Source: Cytophagales bacterium
GTDB lineage: Bacteria > Bacteroidota > Bacteroidia > Cytophagales > Cyclobacteriaceae
Length of the DNA stretch: 6,233 nucleotides
Reading direction: 5' to 3'
NCBI GenBank assembly: GCA_029262935.1
Contig: JAJCYK010000626.1
Location: 1 to 6,233, forward strand
The notes under the pieces are model-generated. The model was not told the DNA's origin. It did no database searches and saw only the letters and a list, made by a program, of their open reading frames with translations. The position numbers and the translations under genes were made by a program. Position 1 is the first letter of the stretch; every line of letters begins with the position of its first letter. This document shows, one piece after another, positions 5,514-6,233 of this stretch.

Positions 5514-6080
5514 CTAGGTGTAGTACTGTTGCTGATCGATGTAGTTAGCTACCGACTCTGGTAGTAAATACTTTAAGCTCTTACCTTCCCTAACACATTT
5601 TCTAATATATGTAGCTGATATGTCCAACAACGGAGCATCTATATATTGCACGTGGGGATGATCGGGAATATCCGACGAGTTCGCCTTAGGCCTGGGATAT
5701 ACTAACAACCCAAAGTCCTCCAATATTCTTTGATGATTTTTCCATTTAGAAAACTGTGAGAGGTTATCTGAACCAATAACTAACACAAAATCATGTTGGG
5801 GATATTTCTCGTTAAGGTATACTAAGGTATCAATGGTATAACTGGGCTTAGGCATATTAAACTCTACGTCCACAGCTTTAAATTTATGATTGTCTTGAAT
5901 GGCCTTTTCAACCATGGTCAGTCGATCAAATTCATGTAGAAGCGATTTGTTTTTTTTGAAGGGGTTTTGCGGGGACACGACAAACCAAATGCGATCCACC
6001 TGCGATACCAAGGTATTCGCCACAATTAAATGACCAATATGAATTGGGTTAAATGATCCGAAAAAAAGGCCAATTTTCAT
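5514..6080 (-). CDS. nadD: Nicotinate-nucleotide adenylyltransferase
   Basis: This enzyme joins nicotinate mononucleotide and ATP to make deamido-NAD in cytoplasmic NAD synthesis. The 188-residue length is typical. The nucleotidyltransferase signature GSFNPIHIGH is at 8-17, containing the HIGH-type ATP-binding motif. SPQNPFKK (36-43), PKPSYTIDTL (77-86) and IGSDNL (102-107) follow, and the C-terminal ATP site ISATYIR is at 154-160. Nothing essential is missing. Its ATG overlaps the stop of the upstream guanylate kinase gene as ATGA, so the two are translationally coupled, and gmk-nadD pairing is familiar in Bacteroidota. Its TAG is immediately next to the frr TAA on the other strand, leaving no space for a terminator between the genes. 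Confidence 0.97.
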   Translation of the reverse strand: MKIGLFFGSFNPIHIGHLIVANTLVSQVDRIWFVVSPQNPFKKNKSLLHEFDRLTMVEKAIQDNHKFKAVDVEFNMPKPSYTIDTLVYLNEKYPQHDFVLVIGSDNLSQFSKWKNHQRILEDFGLLVYPRPKANSSDIPDHPHVQYIDAPLLDISATYIRKCVREGKSLKYLLPESVANYIDQQQYYT

Positions 6081-6233
6081 AAAGGGTCGGAAGCCGATTG
6101 CTGCAGGAAATCTTCGTACAGCTTTTGAGCTTGTTTACAGGACTCCTCCAAATCAATGTTTAAAAGAGAAATATCGAAATCATCTTCAAAAGTCATTTCG
6201 AAAGTGGCTTTAAACAACCTTCGTGAAATACTA
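6077..6233 (-). CDS. gmk: Guanylate kinase, C-terminal 51 residues (partial)
   Basis: Only the end of this gene is in the window; its 5' part lies beyond the right edge. The readable 51 residues include RRLFKATFEMTFEDDFDISL, NIDLEESCKQAQKLYEDFL and the tail SASDPL. The block of a basic helix, then FE-x-T, then FD with a hydrophobic strand, then N-x-DLE, is what the C-terminus of bacterial guanylate kinases looks like (often AxxELxxxxxFDxxxxNDxLExA). The usual ND here is NI, a small deviation. The enzyme converts GMP to GDP. The stop TGA overlaps the nadD ATG by 4 bases. The identification rests on this short tail and on the gmk-nadD neighbourhood, so it is probable rather than proven. Confidence 0.8.
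   Translation of the reverse strand, partial: SISRRLFKATFEMTFEDDFDISLLNIDLEESCKQAQKLYEDFLQQSASDPL

Overview
The window looks like a chromosomal core segment from a member of the Bacteroidota, probably a cytophagal- or flavobacterial-type organism. This rests on four observations. Three candidate promoters match the Bacteroidota form TTG-N19-22-TAnnTTTG. Most genes lack a clear Shine-Dalgarno sequence. None of the tRNA genes encodes its CCA end. The gene pairings gmk-nadD, pyrH-frr and tRNA-Tyr-Gly-Thr-tuf fit the phylum. The genus cannot be told from the sequence alone.

Left part (1-930, minus strand): a tRNA operon read from a promoter at 895-925 toward position 1. In transcription order it holds tRNA-Tyr(GTA), tRNA-Gly(TCC), tRNA-Thr(GGT), a 5' stub of an elongation factor Tu gene (tuf), a second tRNA-Gly(TCC) and a second tRNA-Thr(GGT). 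In many bacteria Tyr-Gly-Thr is followed directly by tuf. Here the slot after the first Thr holds only about the first 16 codons of tuf, and the Gly-Thr pair then repeats. The simplest reading is a tandem duplication of Gly-Thr-tuf', with the intact tuf expected just beyond the left edge. The two tRNA pairs differ mostly by compensated stem changes, so the duplication does not look recent, yet the tuf stub is still nearly perfect. This is the most unusual feature of the window.

Middle (1026-3572, minus strand): a large M1-family zinc aminopeptidase made as a lipoprotein, with a complete catalytic site. It is divergent from the genes to its right across a 100-base gap.

Right part (3673-6233): on the plus strand, a biotin carboxyl carrier protein, then pyrH (UMP kinase) with its own promoter, then frr (ribosome recycling factor) 11 bases later. 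On the minus strand, converging on frr with no bases between the stop codons, lie nadD (NAD synthesis) and the 3' end of gmk (guanylate kinase). gmk overlaps the nadD start by 4 bases. Functions in this part are housekeeping: fatty or organic acid carboxylation, pyrimidine and purine nucleotide kinases, ribosome recycling and NAD synthesis.

No mobile element, CRISPR array, phage gene or defence system is visible. The one candidate for something undescribed is the duplicated tRNA block with its tuf stub and the hairpin-bearing spacer at 114-258.
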